Source: Aminicenans sp964648465
GTDB taxonomy: Bacteria; Acidobacteriota; Aminicenantia; Aminicenantales; Aminicenantaceae
Length of the DNA: 42,547 bases
Assembly: GCA_964648465.1 (NCBI GenBank)
Contig: CAZYMU010000025.1
Span: forward strand, 1 to 42,547
Direction: 5' to 3'
Part shown: piece by piece, positions 7,466-15,999 of the stretch
How the letters are laid out: each line of letters opens with the position of its first letter
Position numbering within the stretch: the stretch's first letter is position 1
Notes under the pieces: generated by a model
Database searches by the model: none
What the model saw: the letters and a program-made list of their open reading frames with translations, nothing else
What the model was told of the DNA's origin: nothing
Position numbers and translations under genes: made by a program

Positions 7466-8620
7466 ATGAAAGTTAAAGCTATACAAAGCAAATTTAGGGA
7501 TATTTTTCATGAAGAGCCTTTATTGATACGCTCACCAGGAAGAGTCAATCTCATAGGTGAACATACAGATTATAATGAAGGTTTTGTGCTTCCTGCTGCC
7601 ATAGACAAAGAGATTATCCTTGCTCTAGCACCATCAGGAAAATCGAAAAACAGCTTGTATGCTTCAGATTTAAATGACTCATTTGAATTTCAAATCGATT
7701 CAATAAAAAAATCTGATAAAGGATGGCCTAACTATCTGTTAGGTGTTGTAGATCAGTTCCAAAAACAAGGCTATAAAATTGAAGGATTTAATTGTGTATT
7801 CGGTGGTGATATTCCTGTTGGTGCCGGGATGTCCTCTTCAGCAGCTATTGAAGCTGGACTGGCATTTGCACTTAATGAAACATTTAGGCTTGGAATTAAT
7901 AAATTAAATTTGGTTAAGATGGCCCAAAAGGCAGAGAATGAATTTGTTGGGGTGCAGTGCGGTATCATGGATCAATTTATTAATATTTTTGGAGCCAAAA
8001 ATAGTGTATTGAAATTGGACTGCCGTTCACTTGCTTATGAGTATTATCCATTTGTGCTTGATGATGTCTCCATTGTATTATGCGATACTCAGGTATCACA
8101 TTCTCTTGCATCTTCAGAGTACAACATTAGAAGACACCAGTGTGAAAGAGGTGTAAGGGTCTTACAAGAAACAAATCCAAATATAGGCAGCCTGCGCGAT
8201 GTTACTGTTGAGATGTTAGAATCACATAAGGATATAATAAACCCTATAAGTTATATACGCTGTTTTTATGTAATTTGCGAAAATAATCGTCTTATCGCAG
8301 CATGTGATGATTTAAAAAAGGGCGATATAAAGGCATTCGGCGAAAAAATGTACATGACGCATAATGGTTTACGGGATAACTATGAAGTTAGCTGTCCTGA
8401 GCTGGACTTTTTGGTAGATCTTACATTGAATATTGATGATGTACTGGGATCTAGAATGATGGGAGGTGGCTTTGGAGGTTGCACTATTAATTTAATAAAG
8501 CAGAAAGATTTAGACGAGATAGTAAAAGAAATTCAAAGAATGTATAAATTAAAGTGGGGGAAAAATCTAAAAGTTTATGTTACTAATATTGAAGCAGGAA
8601 CATCCATAATCAAAGATTAA
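7466..8620 (+). CDS. galK: Galactokinase
   Basis: A 384-residue GHMP-family sugar kinase that phosphorylates galactose to galactose-1-phosphate, the first step of the Leloir pathway. The galactokinase signature GRVNLIGEHTDYN is at 25-37, the ATP-binding PVGAGMSSSAA at 117-127, the catalytic Asp169 in GIMDQ, and motif 3 MGGGFGGCTI near 331-340. Length is normal. Translation is probably coupled to the symporter (5-base gap). No galT, galE or galM is present in the window, so the rest of the Leloir pathway must be elsewhere. Confidence 0.96.
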   Translation: MKVKAIQSKFRDIFHEEPLLIRSPGRVNLIGEHTDYNEGFVLPAAIDKEIILALAPSGKSKNSLYASDLNDSFEFQIDSIKKSDKGWPNYLLGVVDQFQKQGYKIEGFNCVFGGDIPVGAGMSSSAAIEAGLAFALNETFRLGINKLNLVKMAQKAENEFVGVQCGIMDQFINIFGAKNSVLKLDCRSLAYEYYPFVLDDVSIVLCDTQVSHSLASSEYNIRRHQCERGVRVLQETNPNIGSLRDVTVEMLESHKDIINPISYIRCFYVICENNRLIAACDDLKKGDIKAFGEKMYMTHNGLRDNYEVSCPELDFLVDLTLNIDDVLGSRMMGGGFGGCTINLIKQKDLDEIVKEIQRMYKLKWGKNLKVYVTNIEAGTSIIKD

Positions 8621-8718
8621 AATCATTAAGATGGCAGCATACATTTCCTTTATTTTTTCTACAAGATTTAATATGCTAGTTTTTCTTATAAACAATCAAA
8701 ATACAGAAGGAGGATTTT

Positions 8719-11430
8719 ATGAAATCTCATAAGTTTTATTTTATTTTCGTGTTCTGCTTTGCTCTAATCTTTCCACCCCAAGTTATATGCCAGACGATCA
8801 ACGAGAACTTATTGAAAAATATCACTTACCGTTCAATCGGTCCTACACGGCAAAGCGGTAGGTTTGTGGATTTTGCTGTCCCGGAACAGGAATCATACAC
8901 CTTTTATGCGGCAACAGCTTCTGGAGGACTATGGAAAACAACAAATAATGGACAGACATTTGAACCTATTTTTGACCATGAAAAGGTTATTTCTATAGGA
9001 GATATAGCTGTTGCTCCATCTGATCCTAATAACCTGTGGGTAGGTACTGGTGAAGCAAATAATTCAAGAAGCTCCTACTGGGGAGACGGAATATATAAAT
9101 CAACTGATGCAGGAAAAACCTGGAGAAACATGGGATTGAAAGAATCCCATCACATTGGCCGTATTATAATTCATCCAGAGAATCCTGAGATTGTATATGT
9201 AGCTGCATTAGGCCACCTTTATTCAGAGAATGTTGAGCGCGGATTATATAAATCAACAGACGGCGGTAAAACATGGAAGAAAGTCCTTGATATAATAGTG
9301 CGTAACAAAAACATCGGTGTTGTCGATGTTGTAATGGATCCAAAAAACTATGATATTCTCTACGCCTCGACATATGATAAAGTCCGAAAGCCTTGGACAT
9401 TTAATCTGGGAGGACCTGGAAGCGCTATTTATAAAACCATAGATGCCGGGAAATCCTGGAAAAAACTTGGAGGAGGACTGCCTGGTGGAATGCTAGGACG
9501 TATTGGCATAGATGTATATAAGAAAAACCCTAATATCCTTTATGCAACCATTGAAAACGCAAATAAACCCGGCATGTCTGATGAAGATAGAGAACAGGAA
9601 TTACTCGACAGCAAGTCCAGTAAAGACATGATTGGAGGTGAAGTCTACCGCTCTGATGATGCCGGCAGTACATGGAAAAAGGTAAGCCCTGATAAACAAA
9701 GTATCGGTGGAGCACCTGCCTATTATTACGGTCAGATTATTATTGATCCTAATGATGATAAAGTCGTTCATGTATTAAGTGCTGCCTCATGGGGAACAAG
9801 AGATGAAGGAAAGAAATGGGATCGGCGCCCATTGAGATTCGGCGGTGATGACCATGCTCTGTGGATAGATCCAAAAGATTCAAAACATATGATGCTTGGT
9901 TATGACCACGGTATGGGAATAACTTATGACGGTGGTAAAAACTGGTATCATCCAGACTTTCTGTCTCTGGCTCAGTTCTATGCTGTTGGCGTGGATATGT
10001 CTTATCCGTATAACGTAGCAGGAGGCCTTCAGGACAATGGTTCCCATCTTGGCCCAAGCACTAAAAGGGGAGGTGGTCCTATTAGACTCGAGGACTGGCA
10101 GAGTGTAGGTGGCGGCGACGGAATGTATAATGTATTCGACACAAGTAACAACCGCTATATCTATAATGAATCCCAGTTTGGCCCTTTATCAAGGTTGGAT
10201 TTAAGAACCGGCGAGAGAAAAAATATAGCCTATCAAAGAATAAACAGTAAACTCCGCTGGAACTGGAATTCTCCGATATTGGTTTCTCCACATAACAGTG
10301 ATGTTATTTATCATGGCGGTAATATACTCGTAAAATCTCCTTATCGCGGTGAGTACTGGGAGGAGATCAGTCCTGACCTTACAACAAACGATCCAAAGAA
10401 ACTCACAACCGGGAAAGGAGGAGATGGTAATATTCAATATTGCACCATAACAACGATTGATGAGTCACCTCTTGAAGAGGGAGTAATATGGGTTGGTACA
10501 GACGATGGCAATGTTCAGCTTACAAGAGATAGAGGCAAAACCTGGACAAAGCTCAATGAAATGATCACAAGAAATCCTGAATATTGGGTGAGTAGGGTAG
10601 TAGCCTCACCTAATAATCCAGGCACAGCTTATGTTTCTTATACTGGATACAGGAGAGATGATTTAAGGCCGTTTGTTTACAAAACCACTGATTACGGACA
10701 GACCTGGACTTCAATTGCAGGAAATCTACCTGACGAACCTGTCAATGTAATCAGGGAAGATCATAAGAATCCGAGCCTTCTTTTCGTAGGAACAGAATTT
10801 GCCGTATATGTATCCATAGATGCAGGTGAAAACTGGACGAAAATGAAGCTTAATATGCCTACACAACCTGTTCATGACCTAGTGATTCATCCCAGAGAGA
10901 ATGACCTTGTCGTTGCAACACACGGCAGGGGAATATTTATCGCAGACATCAGCCCTCTGGAGGAACTGAATCCAGAGGTACTTTCTAAGGATATATATCT
11001 ATTTAACCCGGAATCTAATGTCAGATGGGTAAATAATAAAATGAATGCATCCAGCTCGTCCAACTTTGCAGGGAAAAGCGAGCCCAACGGCATTGTTATA
11101 TATTACTATTTAAAAAATAAAATCAGTGAAGATGTAAAGGTCACAATATATAAAGGTAGCAAAGTAGTCAATGAGATAAAAGGTAAAAATAAAACAGGCA
11201 TAAACAGGGTATTATGGAACATGACCGAACGAAGAAAGCGCACAGAAAAAGAGAAAGAAACGATCCGGGAAAGGATGAAACGATATGCTTCTTATGGATA
11301 CCGCATGCAGATGGATATTAACTATGCACATATTCCTGCACAATCAGGAGAATATAAGATTGTTCTCAGTGCTGGCGGACAAGAATTTGTAAAGTATGCA
11401 TCGATTCTCAGAGACCACTGGTACGATTAA
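8719..11430 (+). CDS. Secreted sortilin/VPS10-like BNR-repeat (Asp-box) protein
   Basis: A 903-residue exported protein. The signal peptide is FIFVFCFALIFPPQVICQ. The mature part begins with the RSIGPTRQSGR signature of this family and then forms beta-propeller blades marked by Asp-boxes of the S/T-x-D-x-G-x-T-W type: KSTDAGKTW, KSTDGGKTW, KTIDAGKSW, RSDDAGSTW, TRDRGKTW, KTTDYGQTW and VSIDAGENW. A C-terminal beta-sandwich ends in SGEYKIVLSAGGQEFVKYASI. Database entries often call these 'glycosyl hydrolase', but no catalytic residues are evident. The family is abundant in peptide-degrading Acidobacteriota and FCB bacteria, and a role in extracellular protein or glycan binding is inference. AGGAGG 7 bases before the ATG supports the start. 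It appears to be a separate unit from galK (about 100-base gap). Confidence 0.85.
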   Translation: MKSHKFYFIFVFCFALIFPPQVICQTINENLLKNITYRSIGPTRQSGRFVDFAVPEQESYTFYAATASGGLWKTTNNGQTFEPIFDHEKVISIGDIAVAPSDPNNLWVGTGEANNSRSSYWGDGIYKSTDAGKTWRNMGLKESHHIGRIIIHPENPEIVYVAALGHLYSENVERGLYKSTDGGKTWKKVLDIIVRNKNIGVVDVVMDPKNYDILYASTYDKVRKPWTFNLGGPGSAIYKTIDAGKSWKKLGGGLPGGMLGRIGIDVYKKNPNILYATIENANKPGMSDEDREQELLDSKSSKDMIGGEVYRSDDAGSTWKKVSPDKQSIGGAPAYYYGQIIIDPNDDKVVHVLSAASWGTRDEGKKWDRRPLRFGGDDHALWIDPKDSKHMMLGYDHGMGITYDGGKNWYHPDFLSLAQFYAVGVDMSYPYNVAGGLQDNGSHLGPSTKRGGGPIRLEDWQSVGGGDGMYNVFDTSNNRYIYNESQFGPLSRLDLRTGERKNIAYQRINSKLRWNWNSPILVSPHNSDVIYHGGNILVKSPYRGEYWEEISPDLTTNDPKKLTTGKGGDGNIQYCTITTIDESPLEEGVIWVGTDDGNVQLTRDRGKTWTKLNEMITRNPEYWVSRVVASPNNPGTAYVSYTGYRRDDLRPFVYKTTDYGQTWTSIAGNLPDEPVNVIREDHKNPSLLFVGTEFAVYVSIDAGENWTKMKLNMPTQPVHDLVIHPRENDLVVATHGRGIFIADISPLEELNPEVLSKDIYLFNPESNVRWVNNKMNASSSSNFAGKSEPNGIVIYYYLKNKISEDVKVTIYKGSKVVNEIKGKNKTGINRVLWNMTERRKRTEKEKETIRERMKRYASYGYRMQMDINYAHIPAQSGEYKIVLSAGGQEFVKYASILRDHWYD

Positions 11431-11612
11431 TAATGATTCTCCTTTTAGCATCCTGATTTTTTTCAAGTGAAACAGGTAGATTGACAAAATCCCTATACAA
11501 AGCGTATTTACAGTTAAGAGAAAATACAAAATTACATAAATTCTAAAGCTTTTCTAACCTGAGTATATAAGATCGCTTTCTATAATAAATATTCAGGGTA
11601 GTCGATGTACTT

Positions 11613-11642
11613 TATCGGACACTTTTTGTCCGGTAGCGGACA
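11613..11642. promoter_or_regulatory. CGGACA/TGTCCG inverted repeats, candidate enhancer site for a sigma-54 activator
   Basis: Three alternating half sites: CGGACA (11616-11621), TGTCCG (11627-11632) and CGGACA (11637-11642), with starts 10-11 bases apart, about one helical turn. The first pair extends to 9-base arms with one mismatch. The site lies 52-78 bases upstream of the -24 element, a normal distance for an NtrC-family upstream activating sequence. Confidence 0.6.
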
Positions 11643-11691
11643 GCCTATTTATATGTTCTTATATCTTACTCCTGAGTATAGTTAATAATTG

Positions 11692-11709
11692 TTGGCATAG
11701 TTTTTGCAT
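11692..11709 (+). promoter_or_regulatory. Sigma-54 (-24/-12) promoter of the MacB/FtsX-like permease
   Basis: TTGGCATAGTTTTTGCAT contains GG (11694-11695) and GC (11706-11707) separated by exactly 10 bases, matching the sigma-54 pattern TGGCAY-N5-TTGCW. The predicted start near 11719 would make a leader of about 11 bases beginning at the Shine-Dalgarno GGGAGGAG. Confidence 0.75.
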
Positions 11710-11729
11710 TTGTCTTCTGGGAGGAGATC

Positions 11730-14126
11730 ATGTTTAAAAACTATATCAAAGTGGCTTTTCGGAATATCATGAGAACAAAATTATTTTCCCTTATCAATAT
11801 TACAGGGCTGGCGATCGGTATGGCTGCAACGCTTACGATTCTGATGTATGTATCCAATGAATTGAGCTATGAGAACTTCCACAAAAACCGGAAACAGACA
11901 TATAGGGTTTCGGTGGAGTTCGGAGATAAAAACAACAAGATGCGGTTTGCCGGAGCTATGCCCGCCCTCGGACCTGCACTTATTGATGAAATGCCTGAAG
12001 TCTTGAATACTGTCCGCTTTGTGCAAGATGCTCATCCAGTGCTTGAGTATGGAGAAAAGAAATTTCATGAACAGAATTTTTTCTTTGCAGACCCGTCCGT
12101 TTTTGACATTTTTTCCTTTTTTTTAGTGAAAGGGAATAAAGAATCGGCATTACGGAATCCATTTTCGATGGTTATTACAGAGGAGATGGCAGGGAAATTC
12201 TTTGGCGAGGAAGATCCGATCGGAAAGACGGTGTTATACAACGCCAAACACCCAATGCAGGTTACTGGAGTCATCAAGAATATACCAGTCAATACACACC
12301 TGAAATGTAATTTCCTTGTATCTTATTCGAGTCTGGACTCACTCGGTAAAATTCCAGAGAAGCCATGGAATGTTTTTGGAGACACTTATACATATCTTTT
12401 ACTGAAAGAAAATACATCCGTAAGCGCGCTCAAAGCCAAGATGCAAATCTTGCTTGAAAACAACACTAGTGAATTTTTTTCCAGAATGATTGATTTCGGA
12501 CTGCTGAAGCTAACGGATTTACACATGAAATCAAAGGCCATTGTGGATCTGGCTCCGAGAGGCAACATGACCTATGTATATGTTTTTTCCTCTGTTGCTT
12601 TTCTCATTCTTCTCATTGCATGTTTTAATTTTATGAACCTGTCCACAGCACGCTCATTAAAACGGATGAAAGAGGTCGGTATGAGAAAGACCCTTGGAGC
12701 CAGACGCTTTCAGATTGTCAAGCAGTTCCTAGGCGAATCTTTAGTTATCACTTTGTTTGCCGGTGTTCTGGCTTTAGCCATTTTCGAATTGTTCTATCCT
12801 GTTCTAAACTCGTTCTTGGAAAACAGGCTGCCTATTGAACATCAAAATTTCAGGTATCTTTTTGGAATGATTCCTCTGATTATCATCATAGTCGGCATCC
12901 TGGCTGGAAGTTATCCATCGTTTTTTATATCAAGATATAGTCCGATTCATGCCCTAACAAACCGTTATGTGCCTATCTCAAGAAGATCTTTTTTCAGAAA
13001 AAGCTTGGTCATTACTCAGTTTGCTATGGCAGTCATCCTTATCATCGGCACAATCGTGATCATCAAACAGTTGGATTTCATGAAAAACAGCGACCTTGGA
13101 TTTAAAAAAGAAAATGTCGTTTTAATCAATTTCAGACCTCGAAATCCCGAATTTAAAGGCAAATATTCTGTTCTGAAGAATGAATTCCAGCAGTATCCCC
13201 AGGTTACCAGATTTGCAGGAGCTTACACTGTTCCAGGACTAATTAGCAAAGAGACTAAAACCATTAAGAGAAAAGCAGGAACTTCTATCCAAAATTTCTC
13301 GATTCAGGCTATATCCGTGGATTTTGATTATGTTAACACAATGGGGATGGAAATTGTTGAAGGACGAAATTTCTCGAGGGGTATGATCACTGATGAAAGA
13401 TCCGGTATGTTGCTCAATGAAGAGGCGGTGAAAGAATTTAATATGAGCGATCCTGTCGGAGAAAAATTCCAGGTGCCCGGTTCTGGAGGAATTAGAGAAA
13501 TGACTGTCTTGGGTATAGTCAAAGATTTTAATGTATATTCTTTAAAGCAGAAAATCGAACCGCTTATGCTTTACATCAATCCAGACTATTTCTATACCAT
13601 TGCAGTACGAATCCGACCGGAGAACAGCCAGAGGACCATTGCCTATTTGGAAAATACATGGAAAAATATCTTTCCAGACAGCCCATTTAATTACAGCTTT
13701 CTTGAGGATTCCTATAAACGGCTGTATGCTCCTGAAGAAAAAGTTAGTCAACTCCTCACTCTATTTTCAGGTCTTGCTATCTTTGTTGCCTGTCTCGGTT
13801 TATTCGGGCTTGCTTCCTTTATGGTTGAGCAGCGTCATAAGGAAATTGGCATAAGAAAAGTTTTGGGTGCAGATATGCCTAAGATTGTGTTGTTCTTCTC
13901 CAAAGATTTCATTAAAAATGTGTTAATTGCTAACCTCTTATCCTGGCCTTTGGCTTATTATGCTATGAACAGATGGCTGCAGAACTATGCATACCAGGTA
14001 AACATAGGAATATGGCCATTTCTCGCTGCAGGAACAGGAGTGCTTTTTATTGCCTTGTTGACTGTAAGTTATCAGGCGATCAAAGCTGCCTTGGCCAATC
14101 CTGTAGATTCGCTTCGGTATGAATAA
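11730..14126 (+). CDS. ABC transporter permease, MacB_PCD/FtsX type
   Basis: A 798-residue inner-membrane permease. The first transmembrane segment follows FKNYIKVAFRNIMRTKLFSL (LINITGLAIGMAATLTILMY, residues 21-40). Next come a large periplasmic MacB_PCD domain, a first FtsX core with three helices (about 280-410), a second periplasmic domain, and a second FtsX core (about 675-790) carrying EIGIRKVLGADMPKIVLFFSKDF. The repeated RMKEVGMRKTLGA and HKEIGIRKVLGA segments are the cytoplasmic coupling helices that touch an ATPase. Such 'double' permeases work with a separate MacB/LolD-like ATPase in mechanotransmission or efflux, and no ATPase gene is in the window. Sigma-54 control is strongly suggested by the upstream region. 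Shine-Dalgarno GGGAGGAG ends 3 bases before the ATG. Confidence 0.9.
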   Translation: MFKNYIKVAFRNIMRTKLFSLINITGLAIGMAATLTILMYVSNELSYENFHKNRKQTYRVSVEFGDKNNKMRFAGAMPALGPALIDEMPEVLNTVRFVQDAHPVLEYGEKKFHEQNFFFADPSVFDIFSFFLVKGNKESALRNPFSMVITEEMAGKFFGEEDPIGKTVLYNAKHPMQVTGVIKNIPVNTHLKCNFLVSYSSLDSLGKIPEKPWNVFGDTYTYLLLKENTSVSALKAKMQILLENNTSEFFSRMIDFGLLKLTDLHMKSKAIVDLAPRGNMTYVYVFSSVAFLILLIACFNFMNLSTARSLKRMKEVGMRKTLGARRFQIVKQFLGESLVITLFAGVLALAIFELFYPVLNSFLENRLPIEHQNFRYLFGMIPLIIIIVGILAGSYPSFFISRYSPIHALTNRYVPISRRSFFRKSLVITQFAMAVILIIGTIVIIKQLDFMKNSDLGFKKENVVLINFRPRNPEFKGKYSVLKNEFQQYPQVTRFAGAYTVPGLISKETKTIKRKAGTSIQNFSIQAISVDFDYVNTMGMEIVEGRNFSRGMITDERSGMLLNEEAVKEFNMSDPVGEKFQVPGSGGIREMTVLGIVKDFNVYSLKQKIEPLMLYINPDYFYTIAVRIRPENSQRTIAYLENTWKNIFPDSPFNYSFLEDSYKRLYAPEEKVSQLLTLFSGLAIFVACLGLFGLASFMVEQRHKEIGIRKVLGADMPKIVLFFSKDFIKNVLIANLLSWPLAYYAMNRWLQNYAYQVNIGIWPFLAAGTGVLFIALLTVSYQAIKAALANPVDSLRYE

Positions 14127-14261
14127 CTCTTAATTCGAATTCTTGGGACATCATACTTAATTCGTTAGTCACAAAAAGTAAAATGAGAATACTACATGCT
14201 ATTCATATGGCAAGACCAAGGATATTAATAAAGGAAAAGCTTTTATGTTTTATGATATTTC

Positions 14262-15983
14262 TTATAGCAATTTTAAAATTGCTTCGTCTCTTTTATAGAC
14301 TATTTTTCCACCGACTATTGTATAGTCAACTTTGGATGACATTATCTGGTCATGAGGAATTGTCATAAGGTCATTATTAAAAATTATTATATCACCAAGA
14401 TAGCCTTCCTTTATCATGCCCTTACGGCCTTCCATAAATTCACCATAAGCAGACCCAACAGTATAGAGTTCAATGGCTTTTTCCATGCTGAGTTTTTGAT
14501 CTGGGAACCAACCTTCACCATCCTCTCCAGCACGGTCTTTTCTAGTTACTGCAACATACAGACCTTCCAGAGGATTAATCGGCTCGACCGGCCAGTCTGT
14601 TCCAAATGAAATATGCACTCCAGCATCAAGCAACCGCTGCCATGCATATGCGCCTTTACAGCGTTCCAGACCGATCCGTTTCTCTGCGAATCGCTTATCC
14701 GTTATACAGTGAGTCGGCTGCATAGAAGCAATCACCCCAAGCTCTACGAAACGAGGTATATCCGAATCTATTAGAATCTGTGCATGTTCGCTGCGGTGGC
14801 GGCTGTCACGCTTTCCGTTTATCTGCTGTGCTTTTTCTATGGCATTAAGCACCCAATTGTTTCCTTTAGTGCCGATGGCATGGGTTCCTGTCTGAAATCC
14901 CATTGCATCGGCAGCAACAATCCTGCGTTCAAATTCTTCGTAAGGCATCATAGAGAGACCGCTTGTCGAGGGATCGTCTTCAAAAGGTTTGAACATCAAA
15001 GCTGTGCCTGAGCCAAGAGTTCCATCAATAAAAGATTTTAAATATCCGAACCTTATCCAGTTGTTTTCCTTCGGGAATAGTTGGCGGAGTTTGTATAGTT
15101 TTTTAAGAGCTTCTTCATCCGAAGGCATAGCCATATTAAAAGTAACCCGTAAAGTGAGTTTGCCTTCATCTTGAAACCTTTGAAAACGATTATATTCTCC
15201 ATTTAACTGCTGAATACTCGTTACACCTGTACGCCGTGCTGCATCGAGAGCAAGCTCCAAAGCCCTGTCATTCCTCTCCTGCTGTTCTTGCGGAGTTAAT
15301 TTTACAGCGCTTTCGATTTTTAGCAGACGGCTGGCACCCTCTTTAAAAATACCGGTAGGTTCTCCTGTAACCGGGTCTTTAACGATTGTACCATTTGGAG
15401 GATCAGGAGTATCTTTTGTTATGCCTGATCTTTTTATAACGTAGCTGTTTACCCATACAGAATGGCCATCTGCACGGCTGAGCCGTACGGGATTATCAGG
15501 TGCTACAGCATCCAGAATCTCTTTAGTAGGCCATTTTTTATCGGGAAATGTCTCATGTTCCCAGCCCCTTCCTGATATTAACTCTCCTGCTTTTGACTTT
15601 GCAACCTTTTCAGCTACCATCTTCTGTATGGTTTTCACGTCATGAACATAACGGAAATCCAGATTCATCATCGACTGTCCGCCGCTTGTGAAATGGATAT
15701 GGGCATCATTTAAACCAGGGATAACCAGGCGGCCTTTAGCATCGATCATTTCTGTTGTTCCATCTTCAATATACTGCTCTATTTTTTTGTTTGAAGTAAC
15801 GGCGAGGATAAATTCTCCTTTCATAGCAACGGCTTCTGCTCTAGGATTTTCATTATCAATTGTAACGATCTTTGCGTTTTTAATTACCAGGTCAGCAGGT
15901 TCTCCTGTATATTTTTGGCTGCATCCTGTAATAATGAATAATAAACATAAAACCGAAGAAAATATTATGAGTTTTTTTGCCAT
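14262..15983 (-). CDS. Lipoprotein amidohydrolase, YtcJ/Amidohydro_3 type
   Basis: A 573-residue metal-dependent hydrolase with a lipoprotein signal (LLFIITGCSQK, Cys21 as lipidation site). The amidohydrolase barrel starts with GLNDAHIHFTSGGQSM (the HxH metal ligands). Later metal-ligand segments are TGTHAIGTKGNN, HRSEHAQIL, ASMQPTHCITD and SFGTDWPVEPINPLEG, the last holding the catalytic Asp. The C-terminal beta-sandwich closes with GDIIIFNNDL. YtcJ-like enzymes hydrolyse imide, N-acyl or N-formyl bonds of unknown natural substrates. It is third in the M14/M14/amidohydrolase operon, 16 bases downstream of the carboxypeptidase, with AAGGAGGGG before the ATG, so trimming of amino-acid derivatives outside the cytoplasm is a reasonable inference. 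Confidence 0.88.
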   Translation of the reverse strand: MAKKLIIFSSVLCLLFIITGCSQKYTGEPADLVIKNAKIVTIDNENPRAEAVAMKGEFILAVTSNKKIEQYIEDGTTEMIDAKGRLVIPGLNDAHIHFTSGGQSMMNLDFRYVHDVKTIQKMVAEKVAKSKAGELISGRGWEHETFPDKKWPTKEILDAVAPDNPVRLSRADGHSVWVNSYVIKRSGITKDTPDPPNGTIVKDPVTGEPTGIFKEGASRLLKIESAVKLTPQEQQERNDRALELALDAARRTGVTSIQQLNGEYNRFQRFQDEGKLTLRVTFNMAMPSDEEALKKLYKLRQLFPKENNWIRFGYLKSFIDGTLGSGTALMFKPFEDDPSTSGLSMMPYEEFERRIVAADAMGFQTGTHAIGTKGNNWVLNAIEKAQQINGKRDSRHRSEHAQILIDSDIPRFVELGVIASMQPTHCITDKRFAEKRIGLERCKGAYAWQRLLDAGVHISFGTDWPVEPINPLEGLYVAVTRKDRAGEDGEGWFPDQKLSMEKAIELYTVGSAYGEFMEGRKGMIKEGYLGDIIIFNNDLMTIPHDQIMSSKVDYTIVGGKIVYKRDEAILKLL

Positions 15984-15999
15984 TTTAAAACCCCTCCTT

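Larger units (their letters stand above)
11431..11729. other. 299-base intergenic regulatory region
   Basis: No coding sequence is visible here. The right half holds a sigma-54 promoter and upstream CGGACA inverted repeats (listed separately). The left half contains no convincing terminator hairpin for the preceding gene. Confidence 0.6.

Noticed and set aside
8636..8677. AGCATA...TATGCT inverted repeat after galK as a terminator
   Set aside because: Six-base arms with a 30-base loop and no GC-rich stem or adjacent T-run; not convincing.
11481..11510. TTGACA as a sigma-70 -35 box upstream of the FtsX-type permease
   Set aside because: No acceptable -10 box lies 16-18 bases downstream; the strong sigma-54 element close to the gene explains its expression better.
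14132..14141. AATTCGAATT palindrome between the permease and amidohydrolase genes
   Set aside because: Ten-base AT-rich palindromes are expected by chance here, and no T-tract or stem of terminator quality follows.
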